Assembly: GCA_963931575.1 (NCBI GenBank)
Contig: OZ007029.1
Span: 620,001 to 684,000, forward strand
Length of the DNA stretch: 64,000 bases
Direction: 5' to 3'
Source of the DNA: Gastranaerophilus sp944325835
GTDB taxonomy: Bacteria; Cyanobacteriota; Vampirovibrionia; Gastranaerophilales; Gastranaerophilaceae
The translations under genes were made by a program, and so were the position numbers. The notes under the pieces were generated by a model. That model was not told where the DNA came from, searched no databases, and was given only the letters and a program-made list of their open reading frames with translations. Of this stretch, positions 16,738-26,611 are shown in pieces. Each line of letters begins with the position of its first letter. The stretch's first letter is position 1.

Positions 16738-17328
16738 CTATCTGAGTTTGCGGGCAAGTGAAAGTCCGGCTGGCAGCGGCAGCACTACATTTTCATAATC
16801 CGGATGAGCATTTATCGCATCAATAAACGGCTGAACTTTTTCCTGATGTGAAAGCACATTGTCGCATGTGTAAATCCCGCCTTTTACAAGGTGCGGGTGG
16901 ATAAGTTTAAAATACTCAATGGATTCGCGTTTATTTGCATCGACAAATACAAAGTCAAACATTGCCTCCTGCGGTAAATCTCTTAAAACATCACAGGCAG
17001 AGCCGATAATTGGCGTTACAATGTCCATAGTTCCGCATTTTGTAAAGTTTTCGATTGCGATATTCTGGCGCTTCGGGTAGTATTCAATTGTTGTAAGGTG
17101 TCCGCCTGTAACTTTCAGGGCTTTTGAGAGCCAGAGTCCGGAATAACCGTTTGAAGTCCCAACTTCAAGAACATTTTTTGCACCTTGTTCAATTATTGAA
17201 ATGTATAAGAATTCTGCTGTCGCGCGTGAGATATTCCAGAAATCACGCTGGGTCTTTTCTAGTTCCAGCATTGTTTCGCGGGTAATATCATCAAATTTAT
17301 TAATCATTGTATCTTTATTTATTATCAT
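16738..17328 (-). CDS. SAM-dependent O-methyltransferase (class I, caffeoyl-CoA OMT-like)
   Basis: A Rossmann methyltransferase of 196 residues: motif I is VLEVGTSNGYSGLWL, motif II TTIEYYPKR, and the post-motif FDFVFVDANKRESIEYF carries the metal-binding Asp typical of cation-dependent O-methyltransferases, followed by GGIYTCDNVL. The substrate is not predictable. The start overlaps the 3' end of the beta-propeller gene by 14 nt, so it is the distal gene of the grpE-dnaJ-propeller transcript. Confidence 0.82.
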   Translation of the reverse strand: MIINKDTMINKFDDITRETMLELEKTQRDFWNISRATAEFLYISIIEQGAKNVLEVGTSNGYSGLWLSKALKVTGGHLTTIEYYPKRQNIAIENFTKCGTMDIVTPIIGSACDVLRDLPQEAMFDFVFVDANKRESIEYFKLIHPHLVKGGIYTCDNVLSHQEKVQPFIDAINAHPDYENVVLPLPAGLSLARKLR

Positions 17329-18748
17329 TGAATTTCCTGATTACTTTACCCATAACAAGATTTGCCACAGGCTCGTCTATTTTCTCCGTTGAGATTAATT
17401 TATTTGTATTCAAATCAATTATATGAAACACTGCATTTGCCGAATCTGTCACTAAAAGCAGCGGTTCATCTTTAATCTTATAAAATTTATTCGGAAAGCC
17501 GTTTTCAGTCGGAAGCGCAATGTCTCCGATAAAATCGTCGGTTTCGGTATTCAATATCTGAATATGGTTTAAGCCCGCAGAAAGAATATAAAGATTATTG
17601 TTATAAACATACATATCAACAGGCTTTTCATCGGTGTCGTATTCGCCGGTTAGGTTCATCTCTGCATAATCAATAATTGCAATGCGGTTTTTAGTCCGGC
17701 TTGTGACGTAAATTTTGCCTTCACTGTATGCAATTTTGGAAACATTCGGAAATACGCCGATGTCTTTCAAAAGGTAATTGTTGTCAAGTTCCACGCCCCA
17801 GAGTGTTTTGGTTTGTTTGTCATAGTAAAAAAGCTTTGTTCCGTCGTCTGATACCACTAATTTTTCGCACATTCCGTTGATAAGAATTTGCTGGGTCGGG
17901 GTCATTTTCAAAAGATCAATGACATAGATACAATGCCCCTCAGAACTTGTTACATAAGCTTTATCGCCGTTGATAATAATTTCATCAGGTGTTGTCTTTA
18001 GCGGAATTTCTTTTATAATCACATCGTCATAGAGCGAAATAACAATCAAAGCTCTTTTGCTGTATGTACTGACAAGAAGATACCTGTCATCATATAGCGC
18101 CATTTTGTTTGGAGTAGTTTTCTGGTGGTAATAGTAATAGCCTTTTTTATTGCTTGAAGAAACCACTTTTATATTTTTTGAAATCGGAGAGGTCATATAA
18201 AAGACACTGTTTTTAAATGCCGGATGATTAAAGTACATTTTGGTATAATCGGTACCGGCGTTTGTGTTTACTCTGAAATCGTCGATTTCAGGAGAATAGC
18301 TTTCAAGGCTTCCTTTTATATTGCCAAGTCCGTCCGGAATCGTAAGCCTGCGCGGGAGCAAAAGATCCTGCGGGAATATGCCTGATTTAATTTCTGTCGG
18401 GTATGTTGTCTGGTTAACCAGTGTCGGGTGTCCGTCTTTATCTTTTAGAACCTTTAAAAGCACAAAGTCGTTATTAAAAATAACCGCATCCGGCAGTTTA
18501 GCGAAATCTTTATTTGCCGGAATTGTTGCTTTTACATCGAGCTTTTCGACATCAATATCGAATTTTGCCGGAATAACAGGCAGATAAACCGTGTTGTCAG
18601 GAAGAATTACTGCCCCGTCAAATCGAAAGTAGGTATCTTTGAAAAAGTTTTTTACGTAATCCTGTACATTTTGCGGAACCTGCTGTGCAAGAACCGTGTT
18701 AAATGAACATAATAATAGGATTAACGTAAGAAATGCCTTTTTCATCAT
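17315..18748 (-). CDS. Secreted beta-propeller (YncE/YVTN-like) protein
   Basis: Signal peptide MMKKAFLTLILLLCSFNTVLA, then a domain of about 130 residues and a propeller built of repeats such as YLLVSTYSKRALIVISLYDD, KAYVTSSEGHCIYVIDLL, KIYVTSRTKNRIAIIDY, NLYILSAGLNHIQILNTET and LVTDSANAVFHIIDLNTNK. Such periplasmic or surface propellers bind proteins or ligands; no catalytic residues are evident. The ATG shares a base with the dnaJ stop (TAATG). Confidence 0.75.
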   Translation of the reverse strand: MMKKAFLTLILLLCSFNTVLAQQVPQNVQDYVKNFFKDTYFRFDGAVILPDNTVYLPVIPAKFDIDVEKLDVKATIPANKDFAKLPDAVIFNNDFVLLKVLKDKDGHPTLVNQTTYPTEIKSGIFPQDLLLPRRLTIPDGLGNIKGSLESYSPEIDDFRVNTNAGTDYTKMYFNHPAFKNSVFYMTSPISKNIKVVSSSNKKGYYYYHQKTTPNKMALYDDRYLLVSTYSKRALIVISLYDDVIIKEIPLKTTPDEIIINGDKAYVTSSEGHCIYVIDLLKMTPTQQILINGMCEKLVVSDDGTKLFYYDKQTKTLWGVELDNNYLLKDIGVFPNVSKIAYSEGKIYVTSRTKNRIAIIDYAEMNLTGEYDTDEKPVDMYVYNNNLYILSAGLNHIQILNTETDDFIGDIALPTENGFPNKFYKIKDEPLLLVTDSANAVFHIIDLNTNKLISTEKIDEPVANLVMGKVIRKFNDNK

Positions 18749-19869
18749 TAATGGAATACTCCTTTAACTTTTTCCAGAATGTTTCCCTGAGCTTTTTTGC
18801 CGGTGTTTAGTTCGTAAAGTTTTCTGTATAACTGGCGTTCTTCTTCGGAGACAGCAGACGGTATAACCACATTAACGATTAAAATCTGATCGCCCCGTTG
18901 TGTCGGACGCGAAAGTACCGGCACCCCTGCACCTTTAATTTTTATTGTGTTACCGTTCTGGCATCCGGCAGGAATTTTTACGGCAGCTTCGCCGTCAAGT
19001 GTTTTTACCAGAATTTCGTCACCGAGAACCGCCTGAGCCGGAGAAATTTCCAGTTTTGAGAATACATTAATCCCGTCACGTTTAAAGTATTCTGAGGACT
19101 TAACGTGGATTACTACGAATAAATCCCCTGCCGGCCCGCCGTTAGTTCCGGCATCACCTTCGCCTGAAACACGGATTTTAGACATATTGTCAACACCGGC
19201 CGGAATTTTTATATCAATACTTTTTTCTTTTTCGATTTTTCCGGCGCCGTGACAAGCTTTGCAAGGCTTGGAAATTTTTTGACCTGTGCCGTGGCAGTCA
19301 GGGCACGTGCTGATTTGGGAGAATGCGCCGAGCGGGGTTCTCATTACCTGCTGAACCTGACCTGTACCGTGACAGGTCGGGCAGGTTTCAGGTTTAGAAC
19401 CTTTTTCAGCACCGGTTCCGCCGCATTCAGGGCAAACTTCAAGGTGGTCAAATTTGATATTCTTTTTTAACCCGAAAACAGCTTCTTCAAAGGATAGTTC
19501 AATGTCAAGCCTTAAATCATCACCGGGCTGCGGTGCGTTCGGGTCGCGTCTGGAACTGAAACCAAATCCGAAACCGCCCATAAAGGAGTTTAATATATCG
19601 TTCAAGTCGCCAAAACCGGCCTCAAACGGGCCGCCGGTATTGAAGCCGGCATTTTTTAATCCGTCCTCGCCGTAGCGATCGTAAGTTGCTCTTTTATTAT
19701 CGTCAATTAGAGTTTCGTAAGCTTTACCGAGTTCCTTAAATCTTTCTTCAGCATCGGGAGCTTTGTTCACGTCCGGGTGCAGCGTGCGGGCTTTTTTGCG
19801 GAACGCCGCTTTTATTTCATCTTTGCCTGCGTTTTTGGATACTCCCAGTATTTCATAGTAATCTGTCAT
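18748..19869 (-). CDS. dnaJ: Chaperone protein DnaJ
   Basis: Co-chaperone that stimulates DnaK ATPase. The J-domain with HPD (TLHPDVNKAPDAEERF) is followed by a Gly/Phe-rich segment (GGFGFGFSSR), four CxxCxGxG zinc modules (CPECGGTG, CPTCHGTG, CPDCHGTG, CKACHGAG) and the C-terminal client-binding barrels. I use ATG 19869 (MTDYYEILGV) behind AGGGAAACA; an ATG 27 nt upstream is in frame but lacks this context. 373 residues. It is paired with grpE, while dnaK is not in the window. Confidence 0.95.
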   Translation of the reverse strand: MTDYYEILGVSKNAGKDEIKAAFRKKARTLHPDVNKAPDAEERFKELGKAYETLIDDNKRATYDRYGEDGLKNAGFNTGGPFEAGFGDLNDILNSFMGGFGFGFSSRRDPNAPQPGDDLRLDIELSFEEAVFGLKKNIKFDHLEVCPECGGTGAEKGSKPETCPTCHGTGQVQQVMRTPLGAFSQISTCPDCHGTGQKISKPCKACHGAGKIEKEKSIDIKIPAGVDNMSKIRVSGEGDAGTNGGPAGDLFVVIHVKSSEYFKRDGINVFSKLEISPAQAVLGDEILVKTLDGEAAVKIPAGCQNGNTIKIKGAGVPVLSRPTQRGDQILIVNVVIPSAVSEEERQLYRKLYELNTGKKAQGNILEKVKGVFH

Positions 19870-19915
19870 TGTTTCCCTATACTTCTTCTGTGTCAATCTT
19901 CAATTGTACTTTAAT

Positions 19916-20491
19916 TTATCCTTGTGTTGCAACGTTTACCAGCGCCGGACGGAGAACTTTATCCCCTAATTTGTATCCTTTTTGTAGTTCATTCAGGATT
20001 GTGTGTTCCGGAACATCGTTGTTTGGTGTTTGCATTACGGCATCGTGGAAATTCGGGTCAAAAGTTTTGCCTTCCGTTTCAATCGGTTCCAGCCCGAGTT
20101 TTTCAAGTGTTTCAATAACCTGTTTGTGAACAAGATTGAAACTGTCTTTTACAGTCTGGCAATCTTCAACCTTTTCAAGCGCTTTTGCGCCGCGTTCAAA
20201 GTTGTCTAAGACTTCAATCATTTTTTTGAGAGCGTTTTCGCTGCCGTATTTAAGCAGGCTTTCACGTTCCTGAGCCTGACGTTTTCTGTAGTTGTCAAAA
20301 TCAGCTGCAAGTCTTATATACTGCTGGTTCAATTCCTCAAGTTTTTTCTTTAAGTCATCAACTTCGCTGCTGTTTTGTTCTGCAGCCGGAGCGGTTTGTT
20401 CTTCATCTGAAGAAGGAGCTTCACCGGCAAATAAATTATCTTTATTTTCTTCGTCAAAAAGGTTTTCTTCGTGTTTCTTATGATGTTTCAT
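19916..20491 (-). CDS. grpE: Nucleotide exchange factor GrpE
   Basis: Exchange factor for DnaK. An acidic N-terminus of about 50 residues leads into a long coiled coil (VDDLKKKLEELNQQYIRLAA, DFDNYRKRQAQERES) and the C-terminal beta domain (GLEPIETEGKTFDPNFHDAV, HTILNELQKGYKLGDKVLRP, ending VNVATQG). 191 residues, normal. RBS AGGTAGGAGAA precedes the ATG. Confidence 0.95.
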   Translation of the reverse strand: MKHHKKHEENLFDEENKDNLFAGEAPSSDEEQTAPAAEQNSSEVDDLKKKLEELNQQYIRLAADFDNYRKRQAQERESLLKYGSENALKKMIEVLDNFERGAKALEKVEDCQTVKDSFNLVHKQVIETLEKLGLEPIETEGKTFDPNFHDAVMQTPNNDVPEHTILNELQKGYKLGDKVLRPALVNVATQG

Positions 20492-20525
20492 TTCTCCTAC
20501 CTCTTATTACGTATTCAATACTACT

Positions 20526-20553
20526 ATTATAAATTATAAAGATAAATTCTCAA
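20526..20553 (-). promoter_or_regulatory. Promoter of grpE-dnaJ operon
   Basis: On the minus strand TTGAGA, a 16-nt spacer and TATAAT. No CIRCE element is visible around it. Confidence 0.5.
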
Positions 20554-20559
20554 GGTAAA

Positions 20560-20806
20560 TTTATTATTTCTTAACTATTCTAAAGAGGTAATAGGTAAAT
20601 AGGTGAATAAGGCAATAAGTCGTAATGGCCAAATGGAAAGAAAAAAAGAGGAGTCCTATTGCCGTAATGCCATATTGACCTATTGCTGCCTTATGACTAA
20701 GTAGGTTGGGCTTGCAAGCCCAACGCTGCAAAAAGCCGGCGGTCGAGCAAGAAGCGAGGCGGTGCGACGGAGAACTGCTTTATCGTTTATTAAGGCTGAA
20801 ATATTA
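20560..20806. other. Gene-free spacer with repeats
   Basis: Between grpE and the tolC-like gene. It contains a run of near-repeats of a CAATAAG/CCTATTGCC type (20580-20700), a perfect 20-bp palindrome GTTGGGCTTGCAAGCCCAAC (20705-20724), and a partial copy of repeat family B (20730-20783, AGCGAGGCGGTGCGACGGAG then AACTGCTTT). No coding potential was seen. Confidence 0.55.
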
Positions 20807-22246
20807 TCATTCGGTTAAGTTTAAGATCTCTTCGTTATCCGGATTGATATTTTTACCGATAGCTTTTTCTACCTGTGCGCGGGCGGAATTGTACTGGTAA
20901 AGCGCATCATAGTAGTTCAACTGTGCGGTCTGATAGATAATCTGTGCGTCTTTTAATTCAATCGGGCTTGCTTCTCCGACTTTGTAACGTCCGTAGGAAA
21001 GTTCATAGTTTTCTTTGGTTTGTTTTACCTGCAAAAGCGCTACAGGTACGGAGTTTTTCTTTTCCTGAAGCAAAAGATATGCGTTTCTTATTTCAAGGTA
21101 AATGTCATTTTGAAGTTTTTTCGCTGCGGCTAGCTGTCTGTCGTATAGGTATCTGGCTTCTTCAATTTCGTTTTTAATAAGCATACCGTTTATTGTCGGG
21201 AAAGTCAGGTATGCACCGAAATTGTAACCGTAGTTAGAGGTGAAATGTTTACCGCCGATTGCATATTGACCTTCTGCCGTAATTGTCGGGAAGTATGATT
21301 TTTTAACAAGTTTCATCGTTTGCTTTGCGGTTTCAACGTTAATTTCAGCCTGACGGAGTTCGGGGCGGGCATCTCTTGCAATGTCTATCAGCTCTTCAAA
21401 CGTCAGGTCAAACGGGGTAAACATCAAAGAGTCTTTTGGTTCGTATTTTTCCATAAAAGGTACGCCCATTACGTTATTTAAACGCGCAATTGCAAGATTT
21501 ACGGCGTTTTCTGCGCGGATAAGACTTAATTTTGCATCAGAAAGGTTCGCTTCTGCAATCGTGACATCAACTTTCGGGTTCAGCCCGATTTCGTAGAAAG
21601 ATTTAGCCTGATTGTAAAACAGTTCAAATTTTTTGACCGTATCAAGCGCAACTGCTTTCTGCTGGTTAGCATAGAGAAGATTGTAATATGCGTCTTTGGT
21701 CTGATAAATTACGTTATTAATTGTTGAGGCAACGGTTTGTTTTGCATTTTCAAATTCCAATCTTCTGATTGTAGCCTGATTTTGCGTTACGCCAAAGTCA
21801 TAGAGCATTTGCTGGAGTGTAATTTGACCGAGAATAAAGTAGTTGAAGGTCAGGTTTCTGCCCAGTGCATCTGACAATTGGAGTTGTTTTATTCTTGTAT
21901 AGCCTGTCTGCCAGCTGAATTTAGGAAAATAGTTTGACCAGACCTGTCTTATTCTTGTGTCAGACGCTAGTGAATCGTGGAATGCCATATTGATATCCGG
22001 ATTGTTGCCGAGCGCAAGCTCAATACAGTTCATCAGGGTTAAATCAACTGTTTTTTCAATTCCGCTTTCTATAACAAGCTGCCCGTCTTTGTTCTGGGTA
22101 ATATTTTCATAAGGCATAACATCAGATGCGTTTGGAAATTCTGCCGGATCCAGCTCATTCCAGAAATCATCATCCTCTTGAGCAAAAGCCAGAGGCGAGG
22201 CTATAAGTGTTAATATTATATTTAAAATTAAGAGTTTCTTCTTCAT
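20807..22246 (-). CDS. TolC-family outer-membrane efflux protein
   Basis: Trimeric outer-membrane channel of a tripartite pump. Signal peptide MKKKLLILNIILTLIASPLA, then two OEP repeats built of long helices (LELALGNNPDINMAFHDSLA-type start, AKSFYEIGLNPKVDVTIAEA, ARDARPELRQAEINVETAKQ, LSYGRYKVGEASPIELKDAQ). 479 residues, normal. It overlaps the RND gene by 4 nt and is the last gene of the operon. No lipobox is seen. Confidence 0.9.
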   Translation of the reverse strand: MKKKLLILNIILTLIASPLAFAQEDDDFWNELDPAEFPNASDVMPYENITQNKDGQLVIESGIEKTVDLTLMNCIELALGNNPDINMAFHDSLASDTRIRQVWSNYFPKFSWQTGYTRIKQLQLSDALGRNLTFNYFILGQITLQQMLYDFGVTQNQATIRRLEFENAKQTVASTINNVIYQTKDAYYNLLYANQQKAVALDTVKKFELFYNQAKSFYEIGLNPKVDVTIAEANLSDAKLSLIRAENAVNLAIARLNNVMGVPFMEKYEPKDSLMFTPFDLTFEELIDIARDARPELRQAEINVETAKQTMKLVKKSYFPTITAEGQYAIGGKHFTSNYGYNFGAYLTFPTINGMLIKNEIEEARYLYDRQLAAAKKLQNDIYLEIRNAYLLLQEKKNSVPVALLQVKQTKENYELSYGRYKVGEASPIELKDAQIIYQTAQLNYYDALYQYNSARAQVEKAIGKNINPDNEEILNLTE

Positions 22247-25200
22247 TTTATTTTACGTTCCTTTTTGGCTCTTAAAAATCTTGCGACATTTACTTTCATT
22301 TCTTCAATCATAACGTAGAATGCCGGAACAAGGAAGGTTCCGATGAAGGCAACCGCCATCATTCCGCCAAAGACTGTCATACCAACGGAGTGCCTGCTTG
22401 CTGCGCCTGCGCCGGTCGCCGTGACAAGCGGAACAAGACCTAAGATGAAGGCAATGTTTGTCATCATAACAGCTCTGAAACGCAGATATGCCGCCTGAAC
22501 CGCTGCTTCTTTTATTCCTAGTCCTTGTTGTTCGTGTGCGTCTTTTGCAAATTCAATAATCAAAATCGCCTGCTTTGTACTCAAACCGATTAACATAACC
22601 AGACCGATTTGGGCGTAAATATCCAGTGCACCGCCGAATTTTGACTGAATTGCAATGAAGGCAAGTGCTCCGACCATCGCAATCGGTGAGATAAGCATTA
22701 CTGCAACAGGCAGCATCCAGCTTTCATACAGCCCTACAAGGAATAAATATACGAAAACAAGTGACATCGCAAGGATAGCGCCGATTTGTCCGCTGGAATC
22801 TTTTTCCTGTAGTGAGCTTCCTGACCACTCATAACCGATATCGCGCGGCAGAATTTTATCGGCAATTTCTTCAAATTTTGCCATTGCTTCGCCGGAACTT
22901 TTACCTGCTTTAACGCTTGCGTTAACCGTGACGGCTTCGTACATGTTGAAACGGGTTAAACTGTAAGGCCCTGTCACGTTTTTGTATTTGATAACGGCGT
23001 TTAGCGGAACCATTTTGCCCTGATTATTTTTGACGTATATTTTGTCAATATCAGACGGCTTTTCCCTGAACGGGGCATCTGCCTGTAAATATACACGGTA
23101 AACACGGCCAAATTTGTTGAAGTCATTTACGTAAGATTTACCGAAATATCCGGCGAGGGCGGAATAAATACTTGAAATCGGTACACCCTGCGAAAGAGCC
23201 TTTTCTTCGTCAATAAGCATCATTAACTGGGGAAGGTTTGCGGTAAATGAAGTATACACCATTGAATATTCCGGTTCCTGCATTGCCGCAGCAATAAATT
23301 TAATTGCCTCTTCATATAATTCCTGGGGAGAACGCTCTGCCTTGTCCAGAATTTGAAATTCCAGACCGCCGAACATACCCAGACCCGAAATAGAAGGCGG
23401 CGGGAAGGACGCTATAATCGCGGACGGATAATTCGCAAACATCCTGTTTATCTGGTTCAGGATGCTTTCCATTGAAAGTTCTTTTTTCTTCCGGTATTTA
23501 AAATCTTCAAGTTCGGTGACAATAAATGCAGTGTTTTCACCGTTCATACCTACAAGTACAATTGTTCCTTCAACCCCCGGGAGTGAACGTATTTTTTTAT
23601 CAATAGCATCTGCAACTTCACTGGTTCTTGAAGCCGAAGAACCTTCCGGTAATTGGATTTGAGAGAAAATTGTTCCCTTATCCTCCGTCGGGATAAAGCC
23701 TGACGGTACGTATAAGAAAAATACTACGATTAATGCCAGAAGCCCCGCGTAAATTCCGAGCGTCAGAGGAATATTATTGATAAATTTCTTTGCTATATCA
23801 AGATATTTTTCACGTACATTGTTAAACCATACGTTGAATTTTTCAATGAACGCGAAGTCAGCTTTTTCGCTGTTTGAATCCAGAATCATTGCACACAGCG
23901 CGGGAGCCAGCGTTAATGCAACAATGGTTGAAAGACCGATTGAACTTGCAATACACAGCGCAAATTGTCGGAACATCTGTCCCGTAATGCCGGCCATAAA
24001 TGAAACCGGAACAAATACTGCCATTAATACAAGTGAGGTTGCAACAACAGGGCTGAAAACTTCTTTCATTGTTATTTCGGTAGCTTCTTTCGGTGATTTG
24101 CCGTCCTGAATGTGGCGCTGGGTGTTTTCAAGTACAACAATCGCGTCATCTACAACCAGCCCGACGGCAAGTACCAGTGCAAACAAAATGAGCAGGTTTA
24201 TTGAAAACCCGAACATATTCATAAAAATAAATACGCCGATTAGTGAAACCGGAATCGCACAAAACGGAATTAAAGCAGCCCGCTTACTCCCTAAAAACAG
24301 ATAAGTTACGATACCTACAAGGATTACGGCAAGAGCAATTGCACTGATAACCTCTTTGATTGATTCCCGTACAAATTCTGTTTCATCGTATTGAATATGG
24401 TATTCAATCCCCTGCGGCAGACTTTTTCCGAGTTCTGCCATTCTTTTCTTAACCTTGTTTGCCAGATCAATTGCGTTTGCCTCAGGAAGCTTGTTAACCG
24501 CAATAATCGCAGAATTGTCGCCATTTATTCTGGAAAAATAGGAGTAACTTTCCGCACCCAGTTCAACTCTGGCAACATCCCTGAGTCTAACATTTGAACC
24601 GTCAGATTTTGATTTTATGATGATATTTTCAAAATCTTCAACTGTCGAGAGTCTTCCCTTTGTTCTCAGGGTTAATTTTACAAGCTGCTTGTTGACCATT
24701 GGCTCCACGCCCAGATCTCCGGCAGGAGATTGCGTGTTCTGATACTGGATCGCGTTTGAAACTTCTTCAACCGTAATTCCCAGATTGGCCATTTTATTTG
24801 CATCAAGCCAGATTCTCATGGAATAACTTGAAGAACCAAATACGGAAATATCCCCAACCCCCTTGATACGTGCAAGTTCGTCTTTTAAATAGATAGAAGC
24901 ATAGTTTGCAATATATAAGTTATCGTAGGTGCCTGTTGGGGAATTAACCGCAATCATCATAAACCCCGGGCCACCTGTGGATTTTTTTACCGAAAGCCCG
25001 TATCGTTTTACTTCCTCCGGAAGCCTTGGAGTTACAAGCTGTAACTGGTTCTGGACGTTTACAACCGCCATGTCAGGATCAGAACCTACTTCAAAATAAA
25101 GCGTTAATTTATACTGTCCGTTTTGCGATGTTGAGGACATATAAATCATGTCTTCAACCCCGTTCAGCTGGGCTTCAACAGGGGCTGCAATCGTGGATTC

Positions 25201-25383
25201 TATAACATCAGAACTCGCTCCGGCATAGTTAGCGGTTACAACAACCTGCGGCGGTGTTATTGAAGGATATTCTTCTAACGGCAGAACATTTACCATTAAC
25301 AACCCCGCCAGAATGATTACCAGCGAAATGACTATTGCTAATTTCGGTCGTCGTATAAATAAATTTCCTTTATCTTCTGCCAT
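22243..25383 (-). CDS. RND multidrug efflux transporter, AcrB/MexB-like (HAE1)
   Basis: Proton-driven inner-membrane pump of 1046 residues with two repeats of membrane helices and periplasmic loops. Hallmarks are FIRRPKLAIVISLVIILAG at the N-terminus, GLVVDDAIVVLENTQRHIQDG in helix 4 with the proton-relay Asp pair, FVPVSFMAGITGQMFRQFAL, and GLSTKQAILIIEFAKD in the second half. It sits between the membrane-fusion and TolC genes with 1- and 4-nt overlaps, so the complex is encoded as one unit. The substrate range is unknown. Confidence 0.93.
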   Translation of the reverse strand: MAEDKGNLFIRRPKLAIVISLVIILAGLLMVNVLPLEEYPSITPPQVVVTANYAGASSDVIESTIAAPVEAQLNGVEDMIYMSSTSQNGQYKLTLYFEVGSDPDMAVVNVQNQLQLVTPRLPEEVKRYGLSVKKSTGGPGFMMIAVNSPTGTYDNLYIANYASIYLKDELARIKGVGDISVFGSSSYSMRIWLDANKMANLGITVEEVSNAIQYQNTQSPAGDLGVEPMVNKQLVKLTLRTKGRLSTVEDFENIIIKSKSDGSNVRLRDVARVELGAESYSYFSRINGDNSAIIAVNKLPEANAIDLANKVKKRMAELGKSLPQGIEYHIQYDETEFVRESIKEVISAIALAVILVGIVTYLFLGSKRAALIPFCAIPVSLIGVFIFMNMFGFSINLLILFALVLAVGLVVDDAIVVLENTQRHIQDGKSPKEATEITMKEVFSPVVATSLVLMAVFVPVSFMAGITGQMFRQFALCIASSIGLSTIVALTLAPALCAMILDSNSEKADFAFIEKFNVWFNNVREKYLDIAKKFINNIPLTLGIYAGLLALIVVFFLYVPSGFIPTEDKGTIFSQIQLPEGSSASRTSEVADAIDKKIRSLPGVEGTIVLVGMNGENTAFIVTELEDFKYRKKKELSMESILNQINRMFANYPSAIIASFPPPSISGLGMFGGLEFQILDKAERSPQELYEEAIKFIAAAMQEPEYSMVYTSFTANLPQLMMLIDEEKALSQGVPISSIYSALAGYFGKSYVNDFNKFGRVYRVYLQADAPFREKPSDIDKIYVKNNQGKMVPLNAVIKYKNVTGPYSLTRFNMYEAVTVNASVKAGKSSGEAMAKFEEIADKILPRDIGYEWSGSSLQEKDSSGQIGAILAMSLVFVYLFLVGLYESWMLPVAVMLISPIAMVGALAFIAIQSKFGGALDIYAQIGLVMLIGLSTKQAILIIEFAKDAHEQQGLGIKEAAVQAAYLRFRAVMMTNIAFILGLVPLVTATGAGAASRHSVGMTVFGGMMAVAFIGTFLVPAFYVMIEEMKVNVARFLRAKKERKIK

Positions 25384-26573
25384 TATTTATTCCCTTTTTT
25401 CTTGTTCTTTTTATCTGTGTTGTGTTCTTCCAGAGAAACCATTTTAGCCTTTTCTTCAGGAGTGATTTCCTGAACAGGAGAACCCGGAACAACTTTTTGT
25501 AAACCGTCTACAACAATTCTGTCACCGGCTTTTACGCCTTCTTTTACAACCCACTTATCGCCGGTCTGGATGCCGGTTTTTATGTAGGTAAGGTTTGCAA
25601 TGTTATTTTCATCAACGGTGTAAACGTATTTGCCCGCCTGATTTTCCTGAATTGCAACCTGCGGAACTACAGGGGCTTTGATTTTGTTATTAGAATATAG
25701 TTTTACGTTAACAAATTCGCCGTGAAGCAGTATGTTTTTAGGGTTCGCAAATGTCGCACGCATTGTGACTGTGCCGGTTGTTTCATCTACTTTGTTGTCG
25801 TGGAAATCCTGAACACCGTCAAGCTCGTATTTTACACCGCTTGAGAAATATAGTTCAACTTTACGGTTTTTGTTATTGTCCTTATCTGTCTGCATCAATG
25901 TTGCGAAATCGCCTGTATCCATAGGGAAAGTTACGTAAATCGGATCCATACTGTTAATGGTCGTGAGCGGGCCGGATGAAGGCGTTACGTAGTTTCCGAG
26001 TGTAACTTTGATAATCCCGACTCTGCCGTCAACAGGAGCTTTGACGTCTGTATAGCTGAGAATTCTACGGGTATCGTGGTTAGAGGCTTTAGCAGATGCC
26101 AGCTGCGCAACAAGAGAATCCCTGTTTGAGAGCATTTCATCGTATTGGGCTTTTGAAATATAATCGTTTTTGACAAGCTCCTGCGCACGTTTCAGCTGCT
26201 TTTCCGCATAAGTCAGACGGGCTTCTATATTTTTAACATTGGCCTGTGCAACTTCTGCGGCATTGCTGAATTCTTCCGGTTCAATTTTGAAAAGATTTTG
26301 ACCCGCTTTTACAAAGTCGCCTTCTTTAAAATAGCTTTCACGTAAATAGCCGGAAATCCGCGCCAGTACGTTTACCTGATATTTAGACGTAACGCGCCCC
26401 GGAGCTTCATAAGTCCAGATAATCTCTTCTTCTCCGACAGGTTCAATGATAACCTGCGGCGCCTGTTTCCCCCTGTTACCGCTGTTTTTACCTGTTATAG
26501 CTCTATATGCCCAAATTCCGGCAAACAAAAGGATTAATGCCAGAATTATTATATATATATTCTTTTTACTCAT
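25383..26573 (-). CDS. RND periplasmic adaptor (membrane fusion) protein, AcrA/MexA-like
   Basis: A single N-terminal membrane anchor (YIIILALILLFAGIWAY), then a lipoyl-type domain (VLARISGYLRESYFKEGDFV), a helical hairpin (NVKNIEARLTYAEKQLKRAQ), a second lipoyl half (DVKAPVDGRVGIIKVTLGNY) and beta-barrel plus membrane-proximal domains. 396 residues, with a basic KKNKKKGNK tail. No lipobox, so it is anchored by its helix. First gene of the efflux operon, transcribed from the divergent promoter region shared with panD. Confidence 0.92.
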   Translation of the reverse strand: MSKKNIYIIILALILLFAGIWAYRAITGKNSGNRGKQAPQVIIEPVGEEEIIWTYEAPGRVTSKYQVNVLARISGYLRESYFKEGDFVKAGQNLFKIEPEEFSNAAEVAQANVKNIEARLTYAEKQLKRAQELVKNDYISKAQYDEMLSNRDSLVAQLASAKASNHDTRRILSYTDVKAPVDGRVGIIKVTLGNYVTPSSGPLTTINSMDPIYVTFPMDTGDFATLMQTDKDNNKNRKVELYFSSGVKYELDGVQDFHDNKVDETTGTVTMRATFANPKNILLHGEFVNVKLYSNNKIKAPVVPQVAIQENQAGKYVYTVDENNIANLTYIKTGIQTGDKWVVKEGVKAGDRIVVDGLQKVVPGSPVQEITPEEKAKMVSLEEHNTDKKNKKKGNK

Positions 26574-26611
26574 TACACTCTCCCTTATAATGATAATATC
26601 CCTTATAAATT

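Noticed and set aside
20500..20600. CIRCE or similar heat-shock operator before grpE
   Set aside because: No TTAGCACTC-N9-GAGTGCTAA-like inverted repeat is present; only a sigma70-like promoter is visible.
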